A stretch of DNA of 64,000 bases from TM7 phylum sp. oral taxon 349 (GCA_018127705.1 CP072328.1:744001-808000); one strand, 5' to 3'; counted from the stretch's first letter, positions 35,578-44,607 are shown. Numbers and translations: made by a program. The notes: generated from the sequence alone by a model not told the origin.

Positions 35578-36841
35578 CTCGCATCTCCTTTTGTCGCTTC
35601 AAGAACCGCGCCAGCCACAACGCGCTCGGGCGTGGCGACCGCACAAGCGTTGTATAGCTTACATCAAATAATCCAAATCGCGGCCAGAATCCCTTATCCC
35701 ACTCAAAGTTATCAGTTAAACTCCAATGCAAATACCCGAGCACATCAACACCATGCACAATCGCTTGATTCATCGCCACAACCGATTGTGCCAACCAATG
35801 CTTACGATACTGGTCTCCAGCGTCCGCTACGCCGTTCTCCGTCACAAACACCGGCTTATGGTACGTATCGTACAGCCGCTCTAACACCTGCTGCAGATAT
35901 TGCGGCTGCATGTCCCAACCTAAATCATTCACCTCAATATCGGGATTATGCACGCGGTAACCATACACGCGTGCGCTCTGGTAATAATTCACGCCGATGA
36001 AATCGCAACGCTTTATAACCTTTCTTAAGAAATAATCGTCTTGCAGATATTGCATAGCTCCTGCTGCGCGCACCGTCAGTGCCGCATCGTCGCCCGGATA
36101 GATATACGTACTATTTTTCGCTACTGACACTTTGTAACGCCGATTCACTCTGTGTACGATGTCAGCTACACGGTTATGCGCTGCCGCAAGATTTCTAAGC
36201 ACCGCGCGCATGCGCCGCCAGTTCTGTATTTGCGGCGGCCAGCTGCCGCGTAAGTAGCTCTCGTTCGCATACACGCACGGCTCATTCACTGTGATAATAT
36301 AGCGCACCCGCGACCCCAATTCCTGCAAAATACGCTCAGCAAATTCGACAAAATACTTCACATTCGCACGTTTTTCAAACCCGCCAATCTCCGCAAACCA
36401 TACTGGCAACGTGAAGTGAAACAGTGTTACGATCGGCTCAATGCCACGCTGTTTGCACGCCGCAAGCACCGCCTTGTAATGCTCAACTGCCGCCGCGTCC
36501 CACGCACCCTTCTCAGGTTGGATTCGCGACCATTCAATGCTCAAACGAAATGCGTTCATGTTCATTTTACGCACCAGATCTAAATCCTGCTCATATAATT
36601 CGTAGTGGTTTGTCGCTTTACCGGAAACGTAATTGTCGGGCGATTTCGCTGCCTGCTTCACTGCGCTCCAACTGTCTAAATCACCATATTGATACGGTGC
36701 CTGCGCCGCCAGCGATCTCGCATTCTCTTGCTCCCAAACTGTCCAATTATTATGCAGACCGCCTTCAACTTGGTGCGCCGATGTTGCAACACCCCACAAA
36801 AACCGCTTTGGAAATTTTAGCATCAACCGCCGCTCACTCAT
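35564..36841 (-). CDS. Glycoside hydrolase family 1 (beta-glucosidase-like)
   Basis: Retaining beta-glycosidase, 425 aa, slightly short of the usual 440-470. Seen: FLWGVATSAHQVEGG N-terminus, acid/base Glu in TVNEPCVYANE, SIEWSRIQPEKG, and nucleophile Glu in VFVTENGVAD; C-terminal HWSLTDNFEWDKGFWPRFGL. No signal peptide, so cytoplasmic. ATG 36841 is preferred as TATAAT ends 7 nt upstream. The cell probably imports small beta-glucosides from its host, an inference. Whether the substrate is phosphorylated cannot be decided. Operon with yvcK. Confidence 0.93.
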   Translation of the reverse strand: MSERRLMLKFPKRFLWGVATSAHQVEGGLHNNWTVWEQENARSLAAQAPYQYGDLDSWSAVKQAAKSPDNYVSGKATNHYELYEQDLDLVRKMNMNAFRLSIEWSRIQPEKGAWDAAAVEHYKAVLAACKQRGIEPIVTLFHFTLPVWFAEIGGFEKRANVKYFVEFAERILQELGSRVRYIITVNEPCVYANESYLRGSWPPQIQNWRRMRAVLRNLAAAHNRVADIVHRVNRRYKVSVAKNSTYIYPGDDAALTVRAAGAMQYLQDDYFLRKVIKRCDFIGVNYYQSARVYGYRVHNPDIEVNDLGWDMQPQYLQQVLERLYDTYHKPVFVTENGVADAGDQYRKHWLAQSVVAMNQAIVHGVDVLGYLHWSLTDNFEWDKGFWPRFGLFDVSYTTLVRSPRPSALWLARFLKRQKEMRDGKR

Positions 36842-36900
36842 GAGCTCCATTATACCAGAGCCAGGTAACGCCCCTATCTACTTAGACAATCTAGTAACCA

Positions 36901-37914
36901 TTACAGTTCAGCCGGCGCCCCCATATCGTCTGGCGCAGTATCTTTTAGCTCCTTTTTACCTTTAAGCTCGTATCGAATACCGGTCATGTCGCTCGTTACA
37001 TAATCATCGTTAAGCAAGTTCACGAATTTCGCCGCGTCTTTCGCATCCATAATGATGATTTCGCCCGTGTTTTCGTCTGTCATCAACTCTAAGCCCATTT
37101 CGTCCGCCTGTTCAATCACTTGATCCTGCGTCACTAGTCCAACATTGACTTTTTGGAGCTTACCCACCAGCGATTTCGTATCGCGCACCAATGCATCAAA
37201 CGTCATACCCTCAGGAAACTTCAACTTAAAGTTTTGCTCAATTTCAGCAATTTTTTCTTCCGCTACCGCAAATTGTTTAGCGTCATACCCGAACAATCTG
37301 ATAAACTTTGATTCGCTGAATGCAAAAATGTCGTTCCCGGCGATTAGAACCTGATTATCCGGCGTAATCCTTAGGCCCACATCAGCACTAAACGGCTGGA
37401 ATGAATCGCCGTTATACATCCATGCTGTTGCACCCTTCAGCACCTGCGATTGCGGCAATATCTTTGCCACAAAAAACGGTTCCACGCCTGGACGGCTAAA
37501 CCGCGCCACAATTCCTTTTACTTTCTTAAACTCGTGGTCTCCTTCGCGGAATACCTCCAAGCTTTCTTCGCCGTAACGGATTTGCTCAATCACCTCTTGA
37601 GCGTGATCAACCTTATCAAGCGTCGTGCGCTCCAGCACGTTTTCTTCGGCGGCAGCCGCCTCAAAATCACGCACGTGCATGCCCGTCGCTGCTCCAGTCT
37701 GTACTTGGCTGATCATATCGTACAAGAATAATACTTTCAGTTGTGCCTTTAATTCCTTAGCATAATTCGTGGCATACACCGTATAGCCTTTTGTAAACAA
37801 AAATAGATCAACCTCAAGCGCCTCTTTATGCGCATCTGCCTGGTTCGCCCACAAAAAAATATCAGTTGGCTCTTGTGTATCGTTTTCGGTCGTGTTAGTT
37901 GGTTCTGTATTCAT
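36901..37914 (-). CDS. DUF4868/KwaB-like protein
   Basis: 337 aa. The middle part has the pattern of DUF4868, the domain of the Kiwa anti-phage subunit KwaB: KKVKGIVARFSRPG, PFFVAKILPQSQVLKG, GLRITPDNQVLIAGNDIFAF, then SKFIRLFGYDAKQF with a long helix. The C-terminal region (about 260-320) is more divergent. No KwaA-like four-helix membrane partner is adjacent; the gene at 38017 has two to three helices but is unrelated as far as I can see. TACAAT ends 6 nt before the ATG, so it is a separate leaderless unit. A defence function is possible, not shown. Confidence 0.5.
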   Translation of the reverse strand: MNTEPTNTTENDTQEPTDIFLWANQADAHKEALEVDLFLFTKGYTVYATNYAKELKAQLKVLFLYDMISQVQTGAATGMHVRDFEAAAAEENVLERTTLDKVDHAQEVIEQIRYGEESLEVFREGDHEFKKVKGIVARFSRPGVEPFFVAKILPQSQVLKGATAWMYNGDSFQPFSADVGLRITPDNQVLIAGNDIFAFSESKFIRLFGYDAKQFAVAEEKIAEIEQNFKLKFPEGMTFDALVRDTKSLVGKLQKVNVGLVTQDQVIEQADEMGLELMTDENTGEIIIMDAKDAAKFVNLLNDDYVTSDMTGIRYELKGKKELKDTAPDDMGAPAEL

Positions 37915-37930
37915 GGCTTTATTGTAGCAG

Positions 37931-37975
37931 AAAAAAGCCCATCTGATTCATACGATTGTACAAATCAGACGGGCT
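37931..37975 (-). terminator. Intrinsic terminator of the gene at 38017
   Basis: 13-bp stem (AGCCCATCTGATT at 37936-37948 with AATCAGACGGGCT at 37963-37975; the A-C mismatch becomes G-U in the minus-strand RNA) followed by a T-run on the minus strand (37931-37936). Confidence 0.85.
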
Positions 37976-38016
37976 AGGACAGGAAGCTTATTTTAGCCTC
38001 CCCCGGCTACGCCTGC

Positions 38017-38958
38017 TTAGGCGTCTTCCGTCCGCCTGAACGACGGACAGGACTTGCTGCGAGAACGAAGCTCTCGGAGCTCCTCATACTCAAGCAACGC
38101 GAACATATCAGCATCGCTCGGATTGTCAAATCCAAGCATGAGCGCTGCATGCTGCTCACGCATAGCCGTCAGGCGGCAGCACCCCTCTTCGCGCTCGCGC
38201 CGCTCAGCGTCTTCCGCCTGCTGGCGGTACCGCTCTTCTGCATCCTTCTCAGCTGTCTGCCTCGCGAGGTACTGGCCAACAGCAGCATCAAGCTTGCGCA
38301 CAAGCCCTCTGCGGAGCGACGAGCGCATTGGCTCAGAAGACTCGGAATCCTCCTGGAGGATTCCGCAGATATCAACGACACGAACGCCATTGACCTCATC
38401 TGCCAGAATGGACTCAAGAATGCTGACTTCATCCGCCTCAAAAACCATGCAGCGGCTACTAATGCAACTACTCTCGCCATCCTTGTTGCATACTTTGGCA
38501 AAGATCTGCATACAAGGCTGTGTAACTCTCACACGGCTCAAGGACTTCATTTTCCTGAGCAACACCCTCTCCTTGGTCTTCCTGATAAGAGAGGTGATGC
38601 CCGCATCCCACAAGTAGTCCAGGCCTACCACAGGACAGATGATTGCAAGAAAAGCAATCATCCAAAGATAGAGCATACGACACAGGCCAAGAGCCCAATT
38701 GTCTTTGATTGAGATGAGACAGCCCGCCACGACAGGACCGATGATCGCGAATGCCACCAGAATAGCGTACACAGCCACGCCAACCATCAGGCAGGCGACT
38801 TCGCGCAGCTTCACCTCAACCTCTTCCCCGCTCACCCAGTCATTGAGCTTAACCGACCTCTTATCGGCGTGGCACTGGGTGATTCTTTTTGCTAGTGAAT
38901 CATCCTCAACGGTGATCCACACTAGCTCGAGCAGGAATCCATGTTGCACAACGAGCAT
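38017..38958 (-). CDS. Unknown membrane/coiled-coil protein; hairpin-rich mRNA
   Basis: 313 aa. Two to three hydrophobic helices (about 56-80 ACLMVGVAVYAILVAFAIIG and 94-112), then a soluble part with Cys residues (CMQIFAKVC, CISSRC) and a C-terminal Arg/Glu-rich coiled coil (230-262). Single-gene unit with TTGAAG-17-TATACT promoter, GAGAGGA ribosome-binding site and terminator. The coding sequence contains many hairpins: GATGATTGC/GCAATCATC (38637-38661), CGGAATCCTCC/GGAGGATTCCG (38342-38364), CCGCC/GGCGG (38215-38228) and others. Same style as 17144 and 45793. Function unknown. Confidence 0.65.
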   Translation of the reverse strand: MLVVQHGFLLELVWITVEDDSLAKRITQCHADKRSVKLNDWVSGEEVEVKLREVACLMVGVAVYAILVAFAIIGPVVAGCLISIKDNWALGLCRMLYLWMIAFLAIICPVVGLDYLWDAGITSLIRKTKERVLLRKMKSLSRVRVTQPCMQIFAKVCNKDGESSCISSRCMVFEADEVSILESILADEVNGVRVVDICGILQEDSESSEPMRSSLRRGLVRKLDAAVGQYLARQTAEKDAEERYRQQAEDAERREREEGCCRLTAMREQHAALMLGFDNPSDADMFALLEYEELRELRSRSKSCPSFRRTEDA

Positions 38959-39185
38959 ATCCTCATTCCTCTCTGTGTGCCTATAAGGATACTTATCAGA
39001 GTATATCAGAATATATCAGAAGCTTCAATCGACATTGCAAGCTATAATGCGAGGTTAAAGGAGGTTCAGTCAACTAATCCGGAACAAACGTAAATATAGA
39101 TAATCTAATGGACTGTTAAATGACCTTGGGGGGTCAGTTCGTTCACCTATAGTTTTTATAAACTTTTTTATCGCACCCTCAGAGA

Positions 39186-40190
39186 TTACACTACAGCTAA
39201 GGCTTTGCCCTCAAGAACAATTCTTTTCGTGTTTGCTAGGTATTTGCTGTCAATGATATGTTCTGCCGAACGATCTCGCATAGTGTCGTCAAAGTTACCA
39301 CCGAATACATCAGAAAAACGAATAGTTTGATCATTATCCGATATAACACGGCGCAAACATTCTGTCAGTTTAGCTCCATGACCTCGTTCGCCAGAAGCAA
39401 AATCTTCGCGCCAGATCTCATCGCTATCATACGTAATTATGCCAGCCGGTTTTACTGGACAACGCGCCAAAACCTCTATCCATACATCTATATCCTGCTG
39501 TGCTGCGATCATGTGAAGCTTATCAACCGGAATTCTAACATCATTGCGAGCACTCAACTGGGAATCCAAAATAGTTTTTCTCCCAAGTATATTCCGCCGC
39601 AACGCTAGCGCCCTATCAGAATCTCTTCCCTCATGCCTTACAACCTCTCTGTATTCCTTCTCAAGTGCCCACATTTCTTTATATTCATCATAATACCATT
39701 CAGCATCAATATTTTTAGACAACTGAACCACTTCAAATGGAGCCGGCTTATCCGGAACAGCTAGCTGAGTATTTTTTCCTAAGACCGCTTCCGGCGGCGC
39801 CACGAAACCGGCAATATGATACCGTGTACCTGGTATCGCCTCGATTTCACTGAGACTCCACGAGATGCCTTCAGATCCACCGTTGCTACCACGAGTGCTC
39901 GCATCAATTGCGTGTGCATTCATCAAATATCCACTATTTAGGATTTTTACTATATGCGAAGTTGTTGCACCATGAAATAAAAAGGTTCCGCTCGGAAATT
40001 TTCGCCCTAAAGCGTCAGTATGCTCCGAACTGTCGTATATATTTCTAGCAAAACGCTCCCGGGTTCTCTCTACGACCGTCTTTGGAAGCGGTATACCGTT
40101 CACCAACCTAGAAGTGGCACCATAAAAATATCTATCGTATCGATCTCTATCAGCCGCACTGCACAAACCTAGTTCTTTACTTTTAACCAT
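39186..40190 (-). CDS. Unknown protein, possibly ADP-ribosyltransferase-like
   Basis: 334 aa, no membrane segment. The part FLFHGATTSHIVKILNSGY near 70-88 followed by EGISWSLSEIEAIPG and YHIAGFVAPPEAVL resembles the start of PARP/ART-like folds (HG motif, then Ser-x-Ser strand), but I cannot point to a clear catalytic Glu, so this is a weak suggestion. The remainder is mixed alpha/beta with an IVLEGKALAVV end. Own promoter (40218-40246) with a roughly 28-nt leader. Isolated accessory gene between a hairpin-rich gene and the helicase; lower GC than the neighbours. Confidence 0.6.
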   Translation of the reverse strand: MVKSKELGLCSAADRDRYDRYFYGATSRLVNGIPLPKTVVERTRERFARNIYDSSEHTDALGRKFPSGTFLFHGATTSHIVKILNSGYLMNAHAIDASTRGSNGGSEGISWSLSEIEAIPGTRYHIAGFVAPPEAVLGKNTQLAVPDKPAPFEVVQLSKNIDAEWYYDEYKEMWALEKEYREVVRHEGRDSDRALALRRNILGRKTILDSQLSARNDVRIPVDKLHMIAAQQDIDVWIEVLARCPVKPAGIITYDSDEIWREDFASGERGHGAKLTECLRRVISDNDQTIRFSDVFGGNFDDTMRDRSAEHIIDSKYLANTKRIVLEGKALAVV

Positions 40191-40217
40191 TTTTATTCTT
40201 GTATCTTATGAGTTTTT

Positions 40218-40246
40218 ATTTTAACAAAAATTTGATAAAAAGTCAA
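40218..40246 (-). promoter_or_regulatory. Promoter of the 39186-40190 gene
   Basis: Minus-strand TTGACT (40241-40246), 17-nt spacer, TAAAAT (40218-40223). One of the few first genes here whose start codon lies well downstream of the predicted transcription start. Confidence 0.65.
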
Positions 40247-40286
40247 TATTAGAGCAAGATGCACCTATAGCAAACATCTATGCTCA

Positions 40287-41816
40287 TTACTGCACCGCGT
40301 CTTCCCCAAAATGTTTCTGCAACCGCATTCTGATTGAACCTTCGTGGCGACCGAGCTGCGCACTCAAATTCTCAATCGACTCGCCGTTAATGAATCCAAG
40401 TTTTAACGCTTCATCGTCCTGCGGCTGCCACGGCTTGTATGCGTTCGGATGAGTCTCGCGCATTTTAGCAACTTTTTCAGACCAGCTGCTTGATTTCTTT
40501 TTACTCAGGTTTTTTAGCGGCCTAGAGGCACGCTCCTCAGCTTTTCTTTGCAAGTATTGAAATCGTTCGCGATCGTTTGCCGCACGCATTTTCAGCCGCT
40601 CGTCAATCGTATATGCTTCGTCGCTCATCTGGAGGGCTGTGCGGTTGATACCTGTCAGGTATAGGTTGTCGAGATTACGCACGCGGCTGAGTGCTACATA
40701 GCCCATACCGGGCACAAAGGCTTTGCGTAGGTCGATGCGCGCTGCATCAAGCGTCATACCCTGGCTCTTATGCACTGTAATCGCCCACGCTAGGCGCAGC
40801 GGAATTTGGCTGATACTTGCCCGCTTTTTGTCGCCATCGCGCAATTCCCACGTATCCGGCTGCATTACTATCGTCCTGCCGTTACGGAATTGCACTACTG
40901 GATAGTCTGTTCCCGACTCAAAATCAACTACCATACCGATACTGCCGTTCGCATAGCGTTTACTCTGGTCGTTCTTAACCGCCATAACGAGGGCGCCAAG
41001 CTTGAGCACTAACTCTACCGGCGCAAGCACACTACGCTGCAAGTTCTCAACGTAATGCACGCTGCCAGTGGTATGTTGTATATACCGCACTTCGTCACCC
41101 GCTAGCTCTGCCAGCCTTCGCCTATTGATTTGATCGACGTCAACATTCATCGTATGGAGCTCTGTCAAGTCAGCGTCCGTTGGCGGCTCGTATTCGGTAC
41201 GATCCAGCAATGTTTCAGCGTGATGACGACGCAGGTCATTCGCCCGCAAACTCGTCAAAATATCAAGGAGCGCATCACCCTTATGCTGACGGAATTGTTC
41301 ATCTAAATACAGAATTGCTGGATTCAGCTCGCGCCACACATCCGAGTGCACCACAAAGCTACCCTCACGGCTGCCTGCCCGATTCACTGGCGGCAACTGG
41401 AAGAAGTCGCCCGACATTACTACCTGAATACCGCCAAACGGTACGTCCGGCGCCTTACGCACCAGACGGCATACTTCGTCAACCATATCTAGACGGTAGT
41501 CGTGCAGCATACTAATCTCATCAATGATCAAAATATCTGTTTTTTCGATGATTTCACGCCGTCCTTTCGTAATATGATCGACGAATCGATCCGGTAGATA
41601 ATCCAGTACGCCTATCCCCGCCCAGGCGTGAATCGTCGTGCCGCCCAGGTGTGTCGCCGCTAGTCCGGTCGTTGCCGTCACGCTCACATACTTTCCCTCA
41701 TCTTTACTTGCACGAATAAATTGATTCAGCACAAACGTCTTACCCGTCCCCGCCGGTCCAGTTAACAGTGCACTTTCGCCATGCAATAAAATTTCGAGAG
41801 CGAGTCTCTGGTTCAT
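40287..41816 (-). CDS. Pif1/RecD-like DNA helicase with C-terminal HTH-like domain
   Basis: SF1B helicase, 509 aa. Walker A TGPAGTGKTFVLNQF at about 19-33, ATTGLAATHLGG (motif Ia), DILIIDEISML (Walker B) near 93-103, GDFFQLPPV (motif III), and LAWAITVHKSQGMTLD and YVALSRV (motifs V/VI). About 80 residues at the C-terminus are basic then helical (PWQPQDDEALKLGF, LSAQLGRHEGSIRMRLQK), resembling a SANT/HTH DNA-binding module. Likely unwinds forks or G-quadruplexes. TATAAT ends 6 nt before the ATG. Confidence 0.92.
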   Translation of the reverse strand: MNQRLALEILLHGESALLTGPAGTGKTFVLNQFIRASKDEGKYVSVTATTGLAATHLGGTTIHAWAGIGVLDYLPDRFVDHITKGRREIIEKTDILIIDEISMLHDYRLDMVDEVCRLVRKAPDVPFGGIQVVMSGDFFQLPPVNRAGSREGSFVVHSDVWRELNPAILYLDEQFRQHKGDALLDILTSLRANDLRRHHAETLLDRTEYEPPTDADLTELHTMNVDVDQINRRRLAELAGDEVRYIQHTTGSVHYVENLQRSVLAPVELVLKLGALVMAVKNDQSKRYANGSIGMVVDFESGTDYPVVQFRNGRTIVMQPDTWELRDGDKKRASISQIPLRLAWAITVHKSQGMTLDAARIDLRKAFVPGMGYVALSRVRNLDNLYLTGINRTALQMSDEAYTIDERLKMRAANDRERFQYLQRKAEERASRPLKNLSKKKSSSWSEKVAKMRETHPNAYKPWQPQDDEALKLGFINGESIENLSAQLGRHEGSIRMRLQKHFGEDAVQ

Positions 41817-41837
41817 AATTCTATTATAGACGAAAAC

Positions 41838-42344
41838 CTACCGCGAGCGCGGTTGTTCAGTGACATACGGCAAAAACCGCTGACGCCATTCGCCTATCTG
41901 GTCGCTAGTTAGCGTAAACGGCTGCCCGCCAAGTTCATGTATGTGCTCGCGAGTAAAAGACAATACACCCGCAACAATATATGCGCCGAGCTTAAGCATA
42001 CCTCTCGTTTGTACCGGTGATAATTCCGCGTCATATTGAGATGCGCCTTTTGTTCCATATATCACGCCCAAGATAGGATCGTCTCGAACCCCGCAAACCG
42101 TCGCCTGCGGCTCAGCCGCTTCTTTAGGTAACGGGAAATAACGACCGGCGTGGCCAACGCGCTTCATCAATGCCTCATGACAGTTTTCATGTCCCGTTGC
42201 TACACTGTAATGAATCGCTTGCATCTTACCGTCATAGGCAATCTTATGAACAACTGCCAGTGCTAAATCATCGTCTAGACTGGTATCGTCACGGTAGTCA
42301 TCGCAACTTACCGACACCTGCTTTGGCAACCACAACTCACTCAT
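41838..42344 (-). CDS. Unknown 168-aa protein
   Basis: Start at ATG 42344 after a TTGACA...TAAGAT promoter (about 6 nt gap); the longer frame begins with TTG within the promoter. Soluble, with a His-rich middle (MQAIHYSVATGHENCHEALMK, HAGRYFPLPKE) and a C-terminal part LTSDQIGEWRQRFLPYV. The pattern H-x(6)-H-E-x2-H could bind a metal but is not a known motif. Same orientation as, and 21 bp upstream of, the helicase. Function unknown. Confidence 0.7.
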   Translation of the reverse strand: MSELWLPKQVSVSCDDYRDDTSLDDDLALAVVHKIAYDGKMQAIHYSVATGHENCHEALMKRVGHAGRYFPLPKEAAEPQATVCGVRDDPILGVIYGTKGASQYDAELSPVQTRGMLKLGAYIVAGVLSFTREHIHELGGQPFTLTSDQIGEWRQRFLPYVTEQPRSR

Positions 42345-42386
42345 ATTGATATATCTTATCAATAAAATATACGTTTTGTCAAACTA

Positions 42387-42806
42387 TTATAGCCGCGCAC
42401 CCTGGCGTGCTTTATTCGCCCACTCGTCTGCTCGTTCATTTTGTTCATGCCCGACATGCCCGCGCACCCATACGAGCTTAGGCTGCACCGTGCGATATAA
42501 TTCGTACGCCTGCTGCACAAGCTCAAGGTTTTTGATCTCGCCATTTTTTTTGCGCCAGCCCTTTTCCTCCCATCCTGGCGCCCATTTCGTTAGTACATTG
42601 ATCCAAAACTCGCTATCGGTATGAATTTCACATGGCTCCCCTGCCGCTAGCCGCATCGCCGTTACAAGTGCAAACCCCTCCATGCGAATATTCGTCGTTT
42701 CGCCGTCTTCCGAACCAAGCGCTACTGGCCTATTGTTTTCTATTACCGCAAACCCGCCTGGTCCCGGGTTTGGACTAGCACTGCCATCAGTATAAAAAAT
42801 TCTCAT
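42387..42806 (-). CDS. rnhA: Ribonuclease HI
   Basis: Cleaves RNA in RNA/DNA hybrids. 139 aa with the four acidic active-site residues: Asp in FYTDGSASPNPG (Asp7), Glu in IRMEGFALVTA, Asp in IHTDSEFWIN and Asp in NERADEWANKA; also WVRGHVGHEQNERAD. AAGGAG lies 11 nt upstream of the ATG and the upstream gene ends 15 nt before it, so they share an operon. Confidence 0.95.
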   Translation of the reverse strand: MRIFYTDGSASPNPGPGGFAVIENNRPVALGSEDGETTNIRMEGFALVTAMRLAAGEPCEIHTDSEFWINVLTKWAPGWEEKGWRKKNGEIKNLELVQQAYELYRTVQPKLVWVRGHVGHEQNERADEWANKARQGARL

Positions 42807-42821
42807 ATCGCATCATACTCC

Positions 42822-43409
42822 TTAAATGTCTCGCGGCGGCAGTGATTTTCGCAATGCATCCGGCACATACCAGTTCGCACCGCCGCTCGTTTTCAGGTCG
42901 TAGTTAATCATATATTCTTGGCGGAAATAGTCGCCCGTCCCTGTAATTTTTACGTCAATATATGCTTTGGTGTATGCGCGGTCGCGCGGCGTTTGTCCGC
43001 GGTACACACGGATTTCGTGCGATTCGCCGGCGCGCAAAAATCGATCTGGATCAGTACTCTGCTTCAGCAGATCAACCTTAGTAATCTCAATATCGTACGG
43101 CGAGCGATTATGCAGCGTAATCCATAATTCTAAATTCGCAAGATTATTAGACAGGTGCGGCTCAACACGATCAACAGTAAGCGTTGGCAGTACTTTCGCG
43201 CCTGACGCGGTTCGGTACGCGCTTGGCTCTGTATGCTGGTTACCGTCATACTGTTCTTTCTCTTGCCCTTTTTCACTATCCACTGCATCGTCTGACTGCG
43301 GCGACATATCGTTGTTTTTCTCTGCCTCCCAATCTCGTACCTGTTTTGATAGACCCGCGTCATCATGTGCCGGATCTACGCCAAATATGAAATTTCGTAA
43401 CCAACCCAT
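42822..43409 (-). CDS. Unknown 195-aa protein, beta-rich C-terminal domain
   Basis: Start ATG 43409 with AAAGGAG 8 nt upstream. The N-terminal third is acidic and low-complexity; the C-terminal 130 residues look like an immunoglobulin-like or C2-like beta sandwich (LELWITLHNRSPYDIEITKV, SHEIRVYRGQTP, AYIDVKITGTG). No signal peptide. Upstream are a TATACT box and a perfect 18-bp palindrome overlapping the expected -35, so it is probably regulated by a repressor. Operon with rnhA. Function unknown. Confidence 0.7.
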   Translation of the reverse strand: MGWLRNFIFGVDPAHDDAGLSKQVRDWEAEKNNDMSPQSDDAVDSEKGQEKEQYDGNQHTEPSAYRTASGAKVLPTLTVDRVEPHLSNNLANLELWITLHNRSPYDIEITKVDLLKQSTDPDRFLRAGESHEIRVYRGQTPRDRAYTKAYIDVKITGTGDYFRQEYMINYDLKTSGGANWYVPDALRKSLPPRDI

Positions 43410-43432
43410 ACTATTCTCCTTTTCTCTATTCC

Positions 43433-43468
43433 AGTATACCGCATTGCACACACGCTATATATAGCGTG
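43433..43468 (-). promoter_or_regulatory. -10 box with an 18-bp palindromic operator
   Basis: Minus-strand TATACT at 43433-43438; the perfect palindrome CACGCTATATATAGCGTG at 43451-43468 covers the position of the -35 box, where no good TTGACA is found. A second palindrome, AACACTAGACTAGTGTT, lies at 43521-43537 with a half-site CTAGTGTT at 43476. Likely binding sites for regulators. Confidence 0.5.
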
Positions 43469-43665
43469 CCCATATCTAGTGTTTATGGTCTAGTGGAAAA
43501 ATTGCGCACAACCCTGCACCAACACTAGACTAGTGTTAATTTGCAGAAAACGTACCATAAAAAATAGCCCTGTACCGCTTTTACCCTTTTCAGAAGGCAA
43601 GCACGAAACAAATAGCCTAAGGTAGCCTCGTTCTGCAGATTCGTAGTAATAATTCCCAAATCCGG

Positions 43666-44607
43666 CTACTCGGCAGTCGTAGCACGAGAAGTGACAAGTA
43701 AATTTAAGCTATCTACCATCTCCTGCCCCGGGCGCACTGCCTCATCCGCCATGCCCAGGCTCGGCATATTTCCCCAAAGTTCGCGATTGTCACTATGATA
43801 ATCCGAGCCGCCAGTAATCAGCAAGCTGCTTTCTTCCGCAAATTGCGTAAATTCTTGAACCATATCAAATCGCCGATCGCCGTTTTCTTTGTCGTACTGT
43901 ATATTGATCGCTTCAACTGCGTCAAATTTATTGCGCAGGATTAGCTGTTTCATGCACTCAAGCGAAAAACCCTTCATAACATTAAAACTTGGGTGCGCAC
44001 ACGATGATATTCCACCAGCCTGATGGATTATATCAATCGCCTCATGAGTTAATAGCGGCTTCGTTTTTGGCACAAACGCTGGGCAGCCTTTAATCAACCA
44101 CTTCTCAATGAATTCGCCTTGCAGAGGCATACTTCCATGCGCTTTAATCAACCGATGTCGATTCGCTTCATTAGCCAAAACATCGCGCGCAATATGCGCC
44201 TTGGTGATAATCTCGCCGGATGCCACCAACTCGTCTACCCGCAAAATAAAACCGCAGCTCGCCAATTTTTCTGCAATCTGCCCCATTAGCTTAATTCGAT
44301 CGGCGCGCAGTTGTGTGCATTTTTCCCTCAGTACCTTATTCTCCAGATCAATCCCCAAACCTAATGCATGAATCTTTTGTCCGCTTTCTTTGTCAATTGT
44401 CGAAAACTCTATTCCTGGGATTAATTCAATCTCTAGCTCTTTTGCCAGCAAAAATAACTCTTTATCATAACCATCAACCGTATCGTGATCAGCGATAGCA
44501 ATGGTTTTTACACCCCGCTTTTTCGCTAAGCGCAGCAATTCAGCCGGAGCATAATCGCCGTCCGAACAATTTGTGTGGGTGTGTAGGTCTATCAGATCTG
44601 CTGCCAT
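43666..44607 (-). CDS. PHP-domain phosphoesterase
   Basis: Metal-dependent phosphoesterase of the TrpH/YciV type (313 aa), whose members hydrolyse nucleoside 3',5'-bisphosphates or RNA 5' ends. Motifs: DLHTHTNCSDGDYAP (motif I), IAIADHDTVDGY (II), IPGIEFST (III), SCAHPSF and GGSDYHSDN (IV). All metal-ligand His/Asp residues are visible. The ATG overlaps the previous gene by 16 nt. Confidence 0.9.
   Translation of the reverse strand: MAADLIDLHTHTNCSDGDYAPAELLRLAKKRGVKTIAIADHDTVDGYDKELFLLAKELEIELIPGIEFSTIDKESGQKIHALGLGIDLENKVLREKCTQLRADRIKLMGQIAEKLASCGFILRVDELVASGEIITKAHIARDVLANEANRHRLIKAHGSMPLQGEFIEKWLIKGCPAFVPKTKPLLTHEAIDIIHQAGGISSCAHPSFNVMKGFSLECMKQLILRNKFDAVEAINIQYDKENGDRRFDMVQEFTQFAEESSLLITGGSDYHSDNRELWGNMPSLGMADEAVRPGQEMVDSLNLLVTSRATTAE

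Noticed and set aside
38017-38958. KwaA partner for the KwaB-like gene
   Set aside because: Wrong size and topology (long soluble coiled-coil C-terminus), separated by a terminator and its own promoter.
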